Of a stretch of 64,000 bases of DNA, positions 54,020-63,282 are shown in pieces (position 1 is the first letter of the stretch; each line of letters opens with the position of its first letter). The stretch is from Sphingobacterium sp. UT-1RO-CII-1 (GTDB lineage: Bacteria; Bacteroidota; Bacteroidia; Sphingobacteriales; Sphingobacteriaceae), in assembly GCF_026711005.1 (NCBI RefSeq), contig NZ_JAPPVJ010000003.1, positions 1 to 64,000 on the forward strand, given 5' to 3'. The translations under genes and the position numbers were made by a program. Below the pieces are notes generated by a model. It made no database searches. It was not told the origin of the DNA and worked only from the letters and a program-made list of their open reading frames with translations.

Positions 54020-54961
54020 TTACACTTCAAAACCCATAACCTCTTTCTTGCGCTTCGTCTTGAAACGCTCAGGAACAACATTTAGGATCTCTTCTTTAAA
54101 CGCCGTGACAGCTTGCTTTTTAACGAAATTTTGTGTGGTTATAAGACTTATCTCTCTCACAGGCTCTGGTGACCGAAAATAACGCACATGATTCAATTGG
54201 TCTTCATCAAACCCTAACACACACATTTCTGGAAGAATCGTCACCCCCGTATTAACATCAACCATACGTCTTAAGGTTTCTAAGCTTCCTGTATAATATT
54301 CAAATCCTCCCTCTGCTGCCTGATTGTGTTTAAAATGACATAAATTTAACACCTGCCCACGCATACAGTGTCCTTCATTTAAAAGCCACAATTTCTCATT
54401 TGCTATATCTTCTACCGAAACCATTCTTTTTTGATACAGAGGTATTTTATCAGAAATATAAGCAACAAAAGTCTCATAATAAAGAACTTGATCACTAATA
54501 CCTGTCTCTTGTAGCGGTGTAGATAATATACCACAATCTAAATGCCCCATCTTTAATTCCTTCAGAATACGCTCTGTTGTATATTCCCATATCTGAAGTC
54601 TAAGCTTTGGATATTTACGCATCATTTCTATCAAAAGGTTTGGCAACAAATAAGGTGCCACAGTGGGTATTACTCCTACTTTAAGCTCGCCGGACACCTC
54701 TCCTTTTTCTTCTAACAGCAATTCCCCAATTTTTCTACTTTCTGTAAGTATCGTCCGTGCCTGTCTTATTATCTTTTCCCCAATTTCTGTCGGCACTACA
54801 GGCTGCCTGCTTCTATCAAAAATCTTTGTCCCTATCGCTTCTTCTAACTTCTGAATCTGCATACTTAATGTAGGTTGTGTTACACAACAATGTTCCGCAG
54901 CAGCCACAAAACTACGATAAGTATCCACGGCTATCACATATTCTAATTGAACAAGAGTCAT
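54020..54961 (-). CDS. oxyR: Hydrogen peroxide-sensing LysR regulator OxyR
   Basis: A 313-residue LysR protein from ATG 54961 (MTLVQLEYVIAVD); an upstream start at 54991 overlaps the promoter. The HTH is SFVAAAEHCCVTQPTLSMQIQKLE. The redox cysteines fall exactly at Cys199 and Cys208 in GHCMRGQVLNLCHF, the same numbers as E. coli OxyR. It induces catalase and peroxiredoxin genes on H2O2 stress. It is located 25 nt upstream of a CLC gene. Confidence 0.94.
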   Translation of the reverse strand: MTLVQLEYVIAVDTYRSFVAAAEHCCVTQPTLSMQIQKLEEAIGTKIFDRSRQPVVPTEIGEKIIRQARTILTESRKIGELLLEEKGEVSGELKVGVIPTVAPYLLPNLLIEMMRKYPKLRLQIWEYTTERILKELKMGHLDCGILSTPLQETGISDQVLYYETFVAYISDKIPLYQKRMVSVEDIANEKLWLLNEGHCMRGQVLNLCHFKHNQAAEGGFEYYTGSLETLRRMVDVNTGVTILPEMCVLGFDEDQLNHVRYFRSPEPVREISLITTQNFVKKQAVTAFKEEILNVVPERFKTKRKKEVMGFEV

Positions 54962-54980
54962 TTTATAAATTTTAACTATA

Positions 54981-55020
54981 CAAAAGTACAAAAATTATCA
55001 TTGAAACCATTTTAAATGGT
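54981..55020. promoter_or_regulatory. oxyR promoter and operator-like palindrome
   Basis: Minus strand -7 box TACTTTTG at 54988-54981, 20 nt before the start codon. A perfect palindrome ACCATTT-T-AAATGGT at 55006-55020 lies where the -33 box and activator site would be. LysR proteins commonly bind such dyads in their own promoter. Confidence 0.5.
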
Positions 55021-55155
55021 CCACCAGTCATATGAAAGGAAATATCACCTACCCCACTCGATGGACTAAAGTCCAAAAAACACCTTAAACAATAATATGC
55101 AAAGAAAAGTCTGTCACACTCTATTTATACAAAAAAATAAACGGTTTTTCTTCGC

Positions 55156-55190
55156 TTTGCTTAGCAAAGCAAAATGTTTTACTAACTTTG
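55156..55190 (+). promoter_or_regulatory. Promoter of the DPP11 gene
   Basis: -33 TTTG at 55156-55159, 23-nt spacer, -7 TAACTTTG at 55183-55190. The -33 box lies inside a palindrome GCTTTGC-TTA-GCAAAGC (55154-55170). A TTG start at 55188 would overlap the -7 box and is excluded. Confidence 0.65.
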
Positions 55191-55205
55191 AGTATAGTAA
55201 AAAGA

Positions 55206-57386
55206 ATGATTATGATAAAACCAGCAATTAGAAAAGCTTTATTATGTAGTATTCTACTTGGCTTTAGTGTATTTAATTTTTCAGCAGCCATACCTGATGA
55301 AGGTATGTTTCCACTTAGTGAATTAAATAGAGCAGGGCTAAAAAAAGCAGGACTAAAAATATCTGAAAAGGATATATATAATCCGGGACACATCGGACTA
55401 GTGGATGCTTTGGTCCGAGTTGGAGGTTGCTCAGGATCATTTGTTTCCTCATCAGGCTTATTAATCACCAATCATCATTGCGCTTTTAGTGCTGTACAAC
55501 TAGCTAGTTCTCCTGAATTCAACTATTTAAAAAATGGTTTTGTCGCCAACTCTACAGAACAGGAAATTGAAGCACAAGGGCTCACTATACGCATAACAGA
55601 ATCCTATAAAGATGTATCCGAAGAGATACTAAAGGCGGTCACCTCTATTACAGACCCTATTGAGCGTATAAATATCATCAATCAAAAAAGAGTAGAAATA
55701 GCACGACAAGCTGAATTGGATAACCCCAATATAAAAGCCGAAGTCTCCGAGATGTTTATTGGTAAAAGCTATGTACTATTTCGCTATAAAACAATCGAAG
55801 ACGTACGATTAGTGTACGTACCACGTCAGGATATTGGCGAGTTTGGAGGAGAAACAGATAATTGGGTGTGGCCACGTCACACGGGAGACTTCTCCTTTCT
55901 ACGTGCCTACGTAGCGCCAGATGGTAGCTCCGCAAAATATGCAAAAGAAAACGTACCATACACACCTAAAAAACACCTAACTGTTAACCCTAAAGGTGTA
56001 GAAGAAAATGATTTTGTCTTTATCCTAGGCTATCCTGGTCGAACATTTAGACATCGCCCAGCTCAATATATGGATTACCAACAAAGGTTCCTTTTACCCT
56101 ACACATCTGATTTATATGATTTCCAGAACCAACAGATGTCAATAGCCAGTAAAGACAATGTTGCAACTGAACTAGCATTAGCAACACGCATCAAACGAAA
56201 TGCCAATGTTATGAAAAATTATAGAGGTAAATTAAAAGGACTTCATAACTTAAGCCTAGTAGAAGCTAAAGAAAATGAAGATAGAGCTCTTACTCAGTTT
56301 ATAAACAGTAAAAGTCATCTTAAAGAAAAATATGGCACCCTAATGAATGACATAGATGAACATTATAAACAAGTTTTTGAAGTCGCTAATAAAGAACTGT
56401 GGTTTAACAATTTCTATAGTTCAGTATCTTTAATGCGTGTTGCACATACGATAAACAGTTTCAAAGACGCTCTTTTAAAGCAAAATGGTGAAAAAATACA
56501 ACAAGAATTCTTCGCCATGAATGTCGAACAAGTCAAAAGGCAACTTGATGAAATATACGCTAGCTATAACCTTCAAGTCGACATAAATATCGGACAGCGT
56601 ATGTATGAGGATGCCTTAAATTTTACGGGGGCCAATAAACTAAACTATTTCAATAATAAAATAGTAGCTACCCCACAAAATGCTGAAAACTTTGTAGCGA
56701 CAGCCTACGAAAAATCAAAATTAAGTAATCAAAACACACTATATACACAAGTCTTAAAAGATTTTCAATCACTAAAATCATACAATGACGAAATTCTCAT
56801 CGCACAGAAAGAAATTGATGAAGAAATGCAACTTTTCAATAAAGAGCAAAAGCGTAGAGAAGGTGTACTAAACAGATTAATGGGCGATTACGTAGCGGTA
56901 AAAGAACTATATCAAGATAAAAACTTTGTTCCTGACGCAAACTCCACTCTTCGTCTAACATTCGGAAACATCAAAGGATACAATCCTGTTGATGCTACTT
57001 ACATGAAACCTTTTACCACAGTAAAAGGTATTCTTGAAAAAGGAAATTCTGACAACGAAGAGTTTTCTTACCCTGAAAGCATAAAAAATGCTTGGTTAGC
57101 TAAAAACTTCGGGGCATATGCGAAAAAAGACTTAAATGATGTCCCTGTTAATATCTTGTATAACATGGATACGACAGGAGGCAATTCAGGCTCTCCAATA
57201 ATGAACGCACATGGTGAACTTATCGGAGTAAATTTCGACCGGTCCTACGATGCTACAATAAATGACTTTGCATGGAATGAAGATTATAGCCGTTCTATTG
57301 GTGTCGATATCCGATACGTATTATGGATTGCAGATAAGATTGATGACGCACAGTTTATTTTAAAAGAAATGGGCATAAAAAAATAA
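55206..57386 (+). CDS. S46-family dipeptidyl-peptidase, DPP11 type (Asp/Glu specific)
   Basis: A 726-residue periplasmic serine exopeptidase from ATG 55206 or 55212, with a signal peptide (AIRKALLCSILLGFSVFNFS, then AA). Catalytic His is in LITNHHCAF (about residue 90), Asp in GETDNWVWPRHTGDF, and Ser661 in GGNSGSPIM. Arg in NFDRSYD is exactly 18 residues after Ser661, equal to Ser655 and Arg673 of P. gingivalis DPP11, the residue for Asp/Glu recognition (Gly in DPP7). It removes dipeptides with an acidic second residue. Confidence 0.92.
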   Translation: MIMIKPAIRKALLCSILLGFSVFNFSAAIPDEGMFPLSELNRAGLKKAGLKISEKDIYNPGHIGLVDALVRVGGCSGSFVSSSGLLITNHHCAFSAVQLASSPEFNYLKNGFVANSTEQEIEAQGLTIRITESYKDVSEEILKAVTSITDPIERINIINQKRVEIARQAELDNPNIKAEVSEMFIGKSYVLFRYKTIEDVRLVYVPRQDIGEFGGETDNWVWPRHTGDFSFLRAYVAPDGSSAKYAKENVPYTPKKHLTVNPKGVEENDFVFILGYPGRTFRHRPAQYMDYQQRFLLPYTSDLYDFQNQQMSIASKDNVATELALATRIKRNANVMKNYRGKLKGLHNLSLVEAKENEDRALTQFINSKSHLKEKYGTLMNDIDEHYKQVFEVANKELWFNNFYSSVSLMRVAHTINSFKDALLKQNGEKIQQEFFAMNVEQVKRQLDEIYASYNLQVDINIGQRMYEDALNFTGANKLNYFNNKIVATPQNAENFVATAYEKSKLSNQNTLYTQVLKDFQSLKSYNDEILIAQKEIDEEMQLFNKEQKRREGVLNRLMGDYVAVKELYQDKNFVPDANSTLRLTFGNIKGYNPVDATYMKPFTTVKGILEKGNSDNEEFSYPESIKNAWLAKNFGAYAKKDLNDVPVNILYNMDTTGGNSGSPIMNAHGELIGVNFDRSYDATINDFAWNEDYSRSIGVDIRYVLWIADKIDDAQFILKEMGIKK

Positions 57387-57407
57387 AACTAAAGCTGTTT
57401 TTAAGAT

Positions 57408-57438
57408 AAAGGGATTGCATTAAATAGCAATCCCTTTT
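57408..57438. terminator. Terminator between DPP11 and S9 peptidase
   Basis: AAAGGGATTGC (57408-57418) pairs with GCAATCCCTTT (57427-57437) with an 8-nt loop. It serves the two convergent genes. Confidence 0.75.
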
Positions 57439-57484
57439 ATATTCGTTACCCTACTATCTCACAGGTGAATAAACCAAAACCTAC

Positions 57485-59719
57485 TTAATAAGTTCCCCAT
57501 GCTGGCGGTTCTACCTTTAACAGATGCTTTACAAAGAAATCTCGTCTTTTTTTCTCTCCAAAATCTCCTCCGGATGAATGTCCCATCCCCGGCACCATAA
57601 TCATCTCATGGTCCTTATTATTTTTTATCAATGCATCTACTAGTTGATAAGTCGAAGCAGGATCGACATTATCATCGAGTTCCCCCACAATCAGCAATAA
57701 CTTTCCTTCCAAGTTGCCTGCATGCTCGACATTTGAACAGGCAGCATATTGAGGCCCTATTGGCCAGCCCATCCATTGCTCGTTCCACCATATCTTATCC
57801 ATTCTATTGTCATGGCATCCACAAGAAGAAACCGCAACCTTATAAAATTCGGGGTGAAACAGAAGTGCTCCTGTCGACGACTGTCCACCTGCAGAAGTCC
57901 CATATATACCCACTCTACTCACATCCATATAATTATATATCTCTGCAGCTTTTTTTATCCAAGCTATACGATCCGGAAATCCCGCATCTTTCAAATTTTT
58001 CCAAGCTACATCGTGAAATGCTTTCGAGCGATTTGAAGTTCCCATTCCATCAATCTGCACAACTATAAACCCTAGTTCTGCAAGCTCATACATACCTGAA
58101 GGGTTCGCATAAAAACTTTTGGGCACAAACGAATCATGTGGTCCTGCATAAATGTATTCAACAACAGGATAAACCTTTCTTTCATCAAAATTACGAGGTC
58201 GAATAATGATTCCCCAAATATCTGTTTCCCCATCACGCCCCTTTGCTGAAAACACTTCAGGCGCTCGCCAACCTTCAGCAATTAACTCTTCAATATTTCC
58301 TTGCTCCAGTTCCATCCTTACCTGTCCAGTTAATCCATCTCTAAGAACAGCCCTAGGAGGCGCATTCACAGTAGAATATACGTCAACAAAATAACGATAG
58401 TCTTTACTAAAATAGCCCCGATGGTTAGCGGGTTCAGGAGTCAGTTCTTTTAATCCCTGACCATCAAACCCAATACGATAATAACGTATCAGGTAAGGGT
58501 CTTCGTCAGGCTTCATTCCACTTGCTGTAAATAAAATCATTTTAGCATCTTCATCCACATGCAATACACTTCTTACAGGCCAATCTCCTTTAGTAATCTG
58601 TTGCTTCACCTCTCCATTATCTTTATTTATTAAGTACAGATGATTCCAACCGTCACGTTCAGATGCCCAAACTATACTTTTATTATCGTTCAAATCTTTT
58701 CTAAAACGCTTACCGCTATAATGTATAAATGTTGAACTTTCTTCTTGAACAATAACTCTTGTCTGCCCGCTCTCAGCATGCAGCTCCATAATACTATAGA
58801 CTTGGTGCCCACGTTTATTAAATTCGAAGGTAATAGCATCTGGGTTTGCATTCCAAGCTATCCTTGTTAATGCAAACTGATTATCAACGAGCTCTTTATT
58901 TACAGGATGTACGACACCAGCTTCAACATGGATTATAGCAGGATAATACTGTGGTAAAGCATCTCCAGGCTTAACATAATCACGGTGGATTAACCTGGGC
59001 TGTAGCTGATCTTTTGGTGAAGATTCTAAAAGTGTCAACTGCCTTACTTCTGCTTTACGAACTTTCATTACGGCCAGTTTCTTAGAGTCATTGGACCACT
59101 CCATAAAAGCAGCATAATACTCTCCTGGACTGCCATCAAAAGTAAGTTGCTTTTCAGAAGCTGCATTGTCCACTTCATTGACATAAATATTATTATTCTT
59201 TAAAAATGCACGATATTTATTATTGGGAGACAAAACAGCCTCACCTTTACTATCATCTGCACGGCTTCCCCAATAACGTCCACCTTTCTCGGCCTCTACA
59301 TTTTTCACTTCGTATTCGCGAAGCGCTAAGTTTTCATTATTCCATCTATATACGCTCTCTTTATATGTAAGTTCAAATTCATTGAAATTCAAAACCTCCC
59401 ATTTGGAATTTTGAAGATTGATCGAGACCTCTTCCTTCATGAAAGTTGACAACTGACTTTCTATAGCCCTCAAAGCGATTTTTACTTTTTGTTTTGTCAC
59501 CACATTCACAACAAAAAAATCCACATCTCCATTACGCTTCCTTATCCCATAAAACAATATGCTTCCATCCTCCGACCATAGAATTTGCTCTGGCACTTCA
59601 TAAACTTTTCCGCTCCATTGTTTAATTTCAGCAGCCCGTTTATAATCTTCAACTTTTCCTTGAGCATACATTAGGAATGAATAACAAAAAAGTAAAAAGA
59701 TAAATGCTAATCTTTTCAT
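57485..59719 (-). CDS. Prolyl oligopeptidase S9B family dipeptidyl-peptidase (DPP4-like)
   Basis: A 744-residue secreted peptidase with a signal peptide (MKRLAFIFLLFCYSFLMYAQ). The N-terminal beta-propeller (DPPIV_N) covers roughly residues 40-480; the C-terminal alpha/beta hydrolase has the Ser nucleophile in GIYGTSAGGQSS, Asp in GELDDNVDP and His in GMGHSSGG. It would remove X-Pro or X-Ala dipeptides. The S46 DPP11 gene is the convergent neighbour, and an M1 aminopeptidase lies upstream in the window; together they suggest growth on peptides. Confidence 0.9.
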   Translation of the reverse strand: MKRLAFIFLLFCYSFLMYAQGKVEDYKRAAEIKQWSGKVYEVPEQILWSEDGSILFYGIRKRNGDVDFFVVNVVTKQKVKIALRAIESQLSTFMKEEVSINLQNSKWEVLNFNEFELTYKESVYRWNNENLALREYEVKNVEAEKGGRYWGSRADDSKGEAVLSPNNKYRAFLKNNNIYVNEVDNAASEKQLTFDGSPGEYYAAFMEWSNDSKKLAVMKVRKAEVRQLTLLESSPKDQLQPRLIHRDYVKPGDALPQYYPAIIHVEAGVVHPVNKELVDNQFALTRIAWNANPDAITFEFNKRGHQVYSIMELHAESGQTRVIVQEESSTFIHYSGKRFRKDLNDNKSIVWASERDGWNHLYLINKDNGEVKQQITKGDWPVRSVLHVDEDAKMILFTASGMKPDEDPYLIRYYRIGFDGQGLKELTPEPANHRGYFSKDYRYFVDVYSTVNAPPRAVLRDGLTGQVRMELEQGNIEELIAEGWRAPEVFSAKGRDGETDIWGIIIRPRNFDERKVYPVVEYIYAGPHDSFVPKSFYANPSGMYELAELGFIVVQIDGMGTSNRSKAFHDVAWKNLKDAGFPDRIAWIKKAAEIYNYMDVSRVGIYGTSAGGQSSTGALLFHPEFYKVAVSSCGCHDNRMDKIWWNEQWMGWPIGPQYAACSNVEHAGNLEGKLLLIVGELDDNVDPASTYQLVDALIKNNKDHEMIMVPGMGHSSGGDFGEKKRRDFFVKHLLKVEPPAWGTY

Positions 59720-60001
59720 ACCTCTAATTTTTATAAACTATATCCGATTGTAAATTAATAAATTCTAAAATAAGCATATTATGTAGAATACAACCAAAAA
59801 GCCAATAAAATCACAGTACTATATATGTATAAAAAAGAATAGAAACACTCGAACTTCCTAATGAAATATTATAAACACACTAAATAACTTTTTACGTCAC
59901 AAAATATTTACTATAAAAAACAAACTAAAAATTAACTATCACACCTTATTTTTAAACTATAGAATGTATACTTGCAGACATTTTAATACAAAAACTAGTT
60001 T

Positions 60002-60505
60002 ATGAAAAAAATCACATTGTTTTTAATCGCATTGGGAATGACAAGTCTAACCCAAGCACAGGATAACACTGGTCTACAATTAGGTGCACATGTAGGTATC
60101 CCTGTTGGGGACGCTTCTAATGCGGTAACTTTTAACTTTGGTGCCGACGTCTCTTACTTGTTTAATGTGGCTCCAACCCTCCAAGCAGGTATAACTTCAG
60201 GATATAGTCATTATCTTGGAAAAAATCTGGATATAGGAGGCGGATTAGGTTCTTTAAAAGCACCGGACGCAGGTATTGTACCTATTGCTGCAACAGGTAA
60301 ATATAGTTTCGACCCTCGATTTTTCTTTGCTGCAGATTTAGGTTATGCCGTATTTGTCAATAAAGATTCAGATGGTGGAGGTTTTTACTACCAGCCCAAA
60401 ATAGGTTATACAGCCACAAAGTTTGATTTATATGCAGGCTATAAGGGTATTTCAAATGGAGGAACGCTTAGTACTATTAATTTAGGTATTAATTTTAAAT
60501 TCTAA
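60002..60505 (+). CDS. Outer-membrane beta-barrel protein
   Basis: A 167-residue secreted protein with a signal peptide (MKKITLFLIALGMTSLTQAQ). It has alternating Gly/aromatic beta strands (GLQLGAHVGIPVGDASNAVTF), 'KYSFDPRFFFAADLGYAVF' and a C-terminal LGINFKF typical of an eight-strand barrel. No enzyme motif. Upstream TATACTTGC (about 59969-59977) is a near match to the -7 consensus. It ends at a terminator. Confidence 0.75.
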   Translation: MKKITLFLIALGMTSLTQAQDNTGLQLGAHVGIPVGDASNAVTFNFGADVSYLFNVAPTLQAGITSGYSHYLGKNLDIGGGLGSLKAPDAGIVPIAATGKYSFDPRFFFAADLGYAVFVNKDSDGGGFYYQPKIGYTATKFDLYAGYKGISNGGTLSTINLGINFKF

Positions 60506-60511
60506 CAAACA

Positions 60512-60547
60512 GAAAGGTCTTTCTTAAATGAGAGACCTTTCGATTTT
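60512..60547 (+). terminator. Terminator after the beta-barrel gene
   Basis: GAAAGGTCTTTC (60512-60523) pairs with AGAGACCTTTC (60530-60541) with one wobble, followed by GATTTT. Confidence 0.6.
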
Positions 60548-60662
60548 AGGTACCAGATAATACTACACTACTTATCCATTATTTCATCAAATAAAACGCT
60601 CGGCAGAGTATTACGCGACAATACCTGGATGGAATTATATATCAAACGCTTGTAAAAACAGA

Positions 60663-61328
60663 TTAAACCAATCCGATCTCTTTACAATAAGCTACTAACT
60701 GCTCATTTTTTGTAAAAGCCAGAACCTCCTTCATCAGATTCAGACGTTTTTCAATGCTGCTTAAACTGGATGGTTTTATATCATTTTGCTGCAAGTAAAA
60801 TGGCATCTCCTTTTGAGATATTCCTTCACAAAGTAATTTCACAACATGCAAATCAAACACAGTAAACTCATGTGAATTTCTTTCCTGAACTGTATTTCTG
60901 ATATCAGGCGATTTATATATCTTATTATTATAAGCTGCCCGTAAAGCCTCTTTAAGATATTGACCATCGCGTCGAGCCTTGCGCACATACCCATTAAGCA
61001 TATTGTTCTGGAACAAATCGTCGATCTCTTTAGAACCACCACGCGCAGACAAAATAACCACCTTAATTTGTGGTTGTATTGTTTTTACTGCCTTCACAAG
61101 TTCTAGACCATTTTTTATGGTTTGCACTGTATCGTCATCCTCAAATTCAATATCCGTAATCAACAGATCATAAGGATCTTCATCCCGCATAGAGTTTTTA
61201 ACCCATTTAAAGGCATCATCACAGTAATAAACATATTCCGCAGTCTGCACACCCAGTTCTTGTAATGTCTTCTGTACAGAGATATTCGCTATCTCATGAT
61301 CTTCGGCAATGAGTACTTTTTTAAACAT
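60663..61328 (-). CDS. Two-component response regulator (REC plus HTH)
   Basis: A 221-residue regulator. The REC domain has acidic AEDHE, the phospho-acceptor Asp in LLITDIEFEDD, and Lys in NGYVRKA. The C-terminal region (TVFDLHVVKLLCEGISQKEM) resembles a LuxR-type HTH. It starts 12 nt downstream of the histidine kinase gene, so the two form a pair. Targets are unknown. Confidence 0.88.
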   Translation of the reverse strand: MFKKVLIAEDHEIANISVQKTLQELGVQTAEYVYYCDDAFKWVKNSMRDEDPYDLLITDIEFEDDDTVQTIKNGLELVKAVKTIQPQIKVVILSARGGSKEIDDLFQNNMLNGYVRKARRDGQYLKEALRAAYNNKIYKSPDIRNTVQERNSHEFTVFDLHVVKLLCEGISQKEMPFYLQQNDIKPSSLSSIEKRLNLMKEVLAFTKNEQLVAYCKEIGLV

Positions 61329-61340
61329 AAAAATATTATT

Positions 61341-63068
61341 TTATAAAAGTGGAACATGCACTTCTATCTTCAATCCTTTCCTATCTAACTCCTCCACAAA
61401 AATAATTCTACCACCAATGTTTTCGATACGGGAAACCGTATTCATAAGACCGTTTCCATGTGCCACCTTATCTGTCATTCCCACACCATTATCGCTATAA
61501 TACACCTTCAAATAGTTTTGATCTTCCTCAAAACGCACAACAACATGAGTAGCCCTACTGTGTTTTACCATATTCACCATCAACTCTTGCAATACCTTTA
61601 AAAGCTCTTCCTTTGAGGCAATAGCAACCCTATCCCATAGGTTTTTCTCATTACCCGCAATAAGTACAAGTCGATAGTCATTCGCAAAAGACCTTAGTAA
61701 AGAAGCTATTTGCTCGTTATAAGGTAATTCAACTTTAGACACAAAATCTTCATACGAGATATCTCTAGACTTATTGTACATATCTTCCAATTGATCTAAA
61801 ATTTGATTTCGCTCAAAAATAGTATCGGGTCTATGTTCAATTTCAATCATCAAACGATAAATGCCGTTGGCAACCACATCATGAACCTTTTGAGATATTT
61901 TCAGTTGGTTAGCTTTAATCTGATTTTGTGCCTGAAGTTCAAAACGTTGCTTACGACGCCTATAGAAAATAAACACAAAAACAATAAGCATAACCCCAAC
62001 AATAGCTATACCTGCAGTCCAAAACTTTTGTAATGTAAGCCTGTAGGTCTTTTCTGCATTCTCACTCTTGAGCTGAATATTATGACTTTTGTTCTTTTCA
62101 ACCTCATAACGAATGACAGCAAATTGATTCTTGGCAGCGGCTCTCACATTTTGCAAGCTATCTGATAATGTCTTATATAATCCAAAGTAATATTTACTTT
62201 CAATTGCCGGACTTAGTTCCACGAGCTTATTTAAAGCATAAACTTGATCATCATCGCTTTTTAACTTTTTCGAAGTTTCATACATTTTATCCGCATACCA
62301 CAAGGCTGAATCGGGCTTGTTCTCAGAATAATAGTCCATTAAATGCCCATAGCTAGCATTCATCCCCCATAAATCATTCATATCTTTTCGAATTTCAAGA
62401 GCTTGCAAAAGCTCATTACTAGCTACATAAGTAGAATCTTTCAACCATTTTGCCCTCGCTAAGTTTGAAACAACACGAGCATATTCTAAATCATTGTCTT
62501 TAACTTGTTCATAAATGTCCTCGTATATATCAATAGCTTTATCGTATTCTTTTCGGTTTTGATAAACAATTGCTGTATTATTCTGGTAAATGTTTTTATA
62601 CAAAGAATCTGTAGAAAATTGCAGTGCAAGCTTAAAGAACTTTAAAGCATTCTCATAATCATTGAGATTTAGCGTAGCAACCCCCAAATTATTATAATTA
62701 CTGCTTAAATAGCTGTAATGTCCTTGTTCATTTTCATTCAAATAATCTATAGCTTCTAAAGCAGTCTCCTGCGCTCCAAAAAGATCACCAGCATCTTTTT
62801 GTATAATAGCCATATTGATCAAACAGTTGGCAATATTCAAACTATCATTATTTTCAAAAAACAAATCTTTAGCCTTACTAAAAGAATAAAAAGCACTATC
62901 ATTTACTTTCCGACTAAAAAAATCGTAAGCCTCATGATAATGTGAATTACCTAAGTTAATAGCTTTTTTCTCTTCTTGTTCCCTACATGCAATAAAAAGA
63001 AAAAGTAAAAAAAGTAAATTTAATCGCACCAATTTTTTTTCTAAACATAATAATTTTCGTTTAGTCAA
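61341..63068 (-). CDS. TPR-containing lipoprotein sensor histidine kinase
   Basis: A 575-residue sensor. The N-terminus is a lipoprotein-type signal (LLFLLFLFIAC). TPR-like repeats (NCLINMAIIQKDAGDLFGAQ and similar) run to about residue 300; one membrane helix (WTAGIAIVGVMLIVFVFIFY) and a coiled coil follow. The dimerisation helix has the phospho-His in KISQKVHDVVANG (NarL/HisKA_3 type); the ATPase domain has 'VYYSDNGVGMTD' and 'GNGLMNTVSRI'. It phosphorylates the downstream response regulator. Signal unknown; the periplasmic TPRs may bind proteins or ligands. Confidence 0.88.
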   Translation of the reverse strand: MTKRKLLCLEKKLVRLNLLFLLFLFIACREQEEKKAINLGNSHYHEAYDFFSRKVNDSAFYSFSKAKDLFFENNDSLNIANCLINMAIIQKDAGDLFGAQETALEAIDYLNENEQGHYSYLSSNYNNLGVATLNLNDYENALKFFKLALQFSTDSLYKNIYQNNTAIVYQNRKEYDKAIDIYEDIYEQVKDNDLEYARVVSNLARAKWLKDSTYVASNELLQALEIRKDMNDLWGMNASYGHLMDYYSENKPDSALWYADKMYETSKKLKSDDDQVYALNKLVELSPAIESKYYFGLYKTLSDSLQNVRAAAKNQFAVIRYEVEKNKSHNIQLKSENAEKTYRLTLQKFWTAGIAIVGVMLIVFVFIFYRRRKQRFELQAQNQIKANQLKISQKVHDVVANGIYRLMIEIEHRPDTIFERNQILDQLEDMYNKSRDISYEDFVSKVELPYNEQIASLLRSFANDYRLVLIAGNEKNLWDRVAIASKEELLKVLQELMVNMVKHSRATHVVVRFEEDQNYLKVYYSDNGVGMTDKVAHGNGLMNTVSRIENIGGRIIFVEELDRKGLKIEVHVPLL

Positions 63069-63087
63069 TCAATACGAAAATGCAAAG

Positions 63088-63109
63088 AAAAGTAGCTTTT
63101 ACTACTTTT
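63088..63109. terminator. Hairpin downstream of the 52-aa gene
   Basis: AAAAGTAG (63088-63095) with CTACTTTT (63102-63109), loop CTTTTA. On the minus strand the T-rich flank TTTTCTTT makes it a possible weak terminator. Confidence 0.4.
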
Positions 63110-63123
63110 CCTTGCTGTACTAG

Positions 63124-63282
63124 TTACTTTTTAGGAGGAATAGGAGGGATCGGCGGAGGTGGCGGAGGAGTACTCGTTTCACCACCTATAGCACCTCTAC
63201 TCTGAACCACTGGAGGATTTTTATCATTTTGTGTAGCCTTATCAGCACTACCAAACAAAAGGGCTAAAATTAAATACCACAT
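63124..63282 (-). CDS. Small proline-rich membrane-anchored protein (52 aa)
   Basis: ATG 63282 opens a 52-codon frame ending TAA at 63124-63126. It starts MWYLILALLFGSADKATQND, a short hydrophobic anchor or signal, then ends with a proline run (STPPPPPPIPPIPPKK). The stop is 56 nt from the histidine kinase start, so it may be cotranscribed with the two-component genes. Such short poly-Pro-tailed proteins are not a family I can name. Function unknown. Confidence 0.6.
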   Translation of the reverse strand: MWYLILALLFGSADKATQNDKNPPVVQSRGAIGGETSTPPPPPPIPPIPPKK

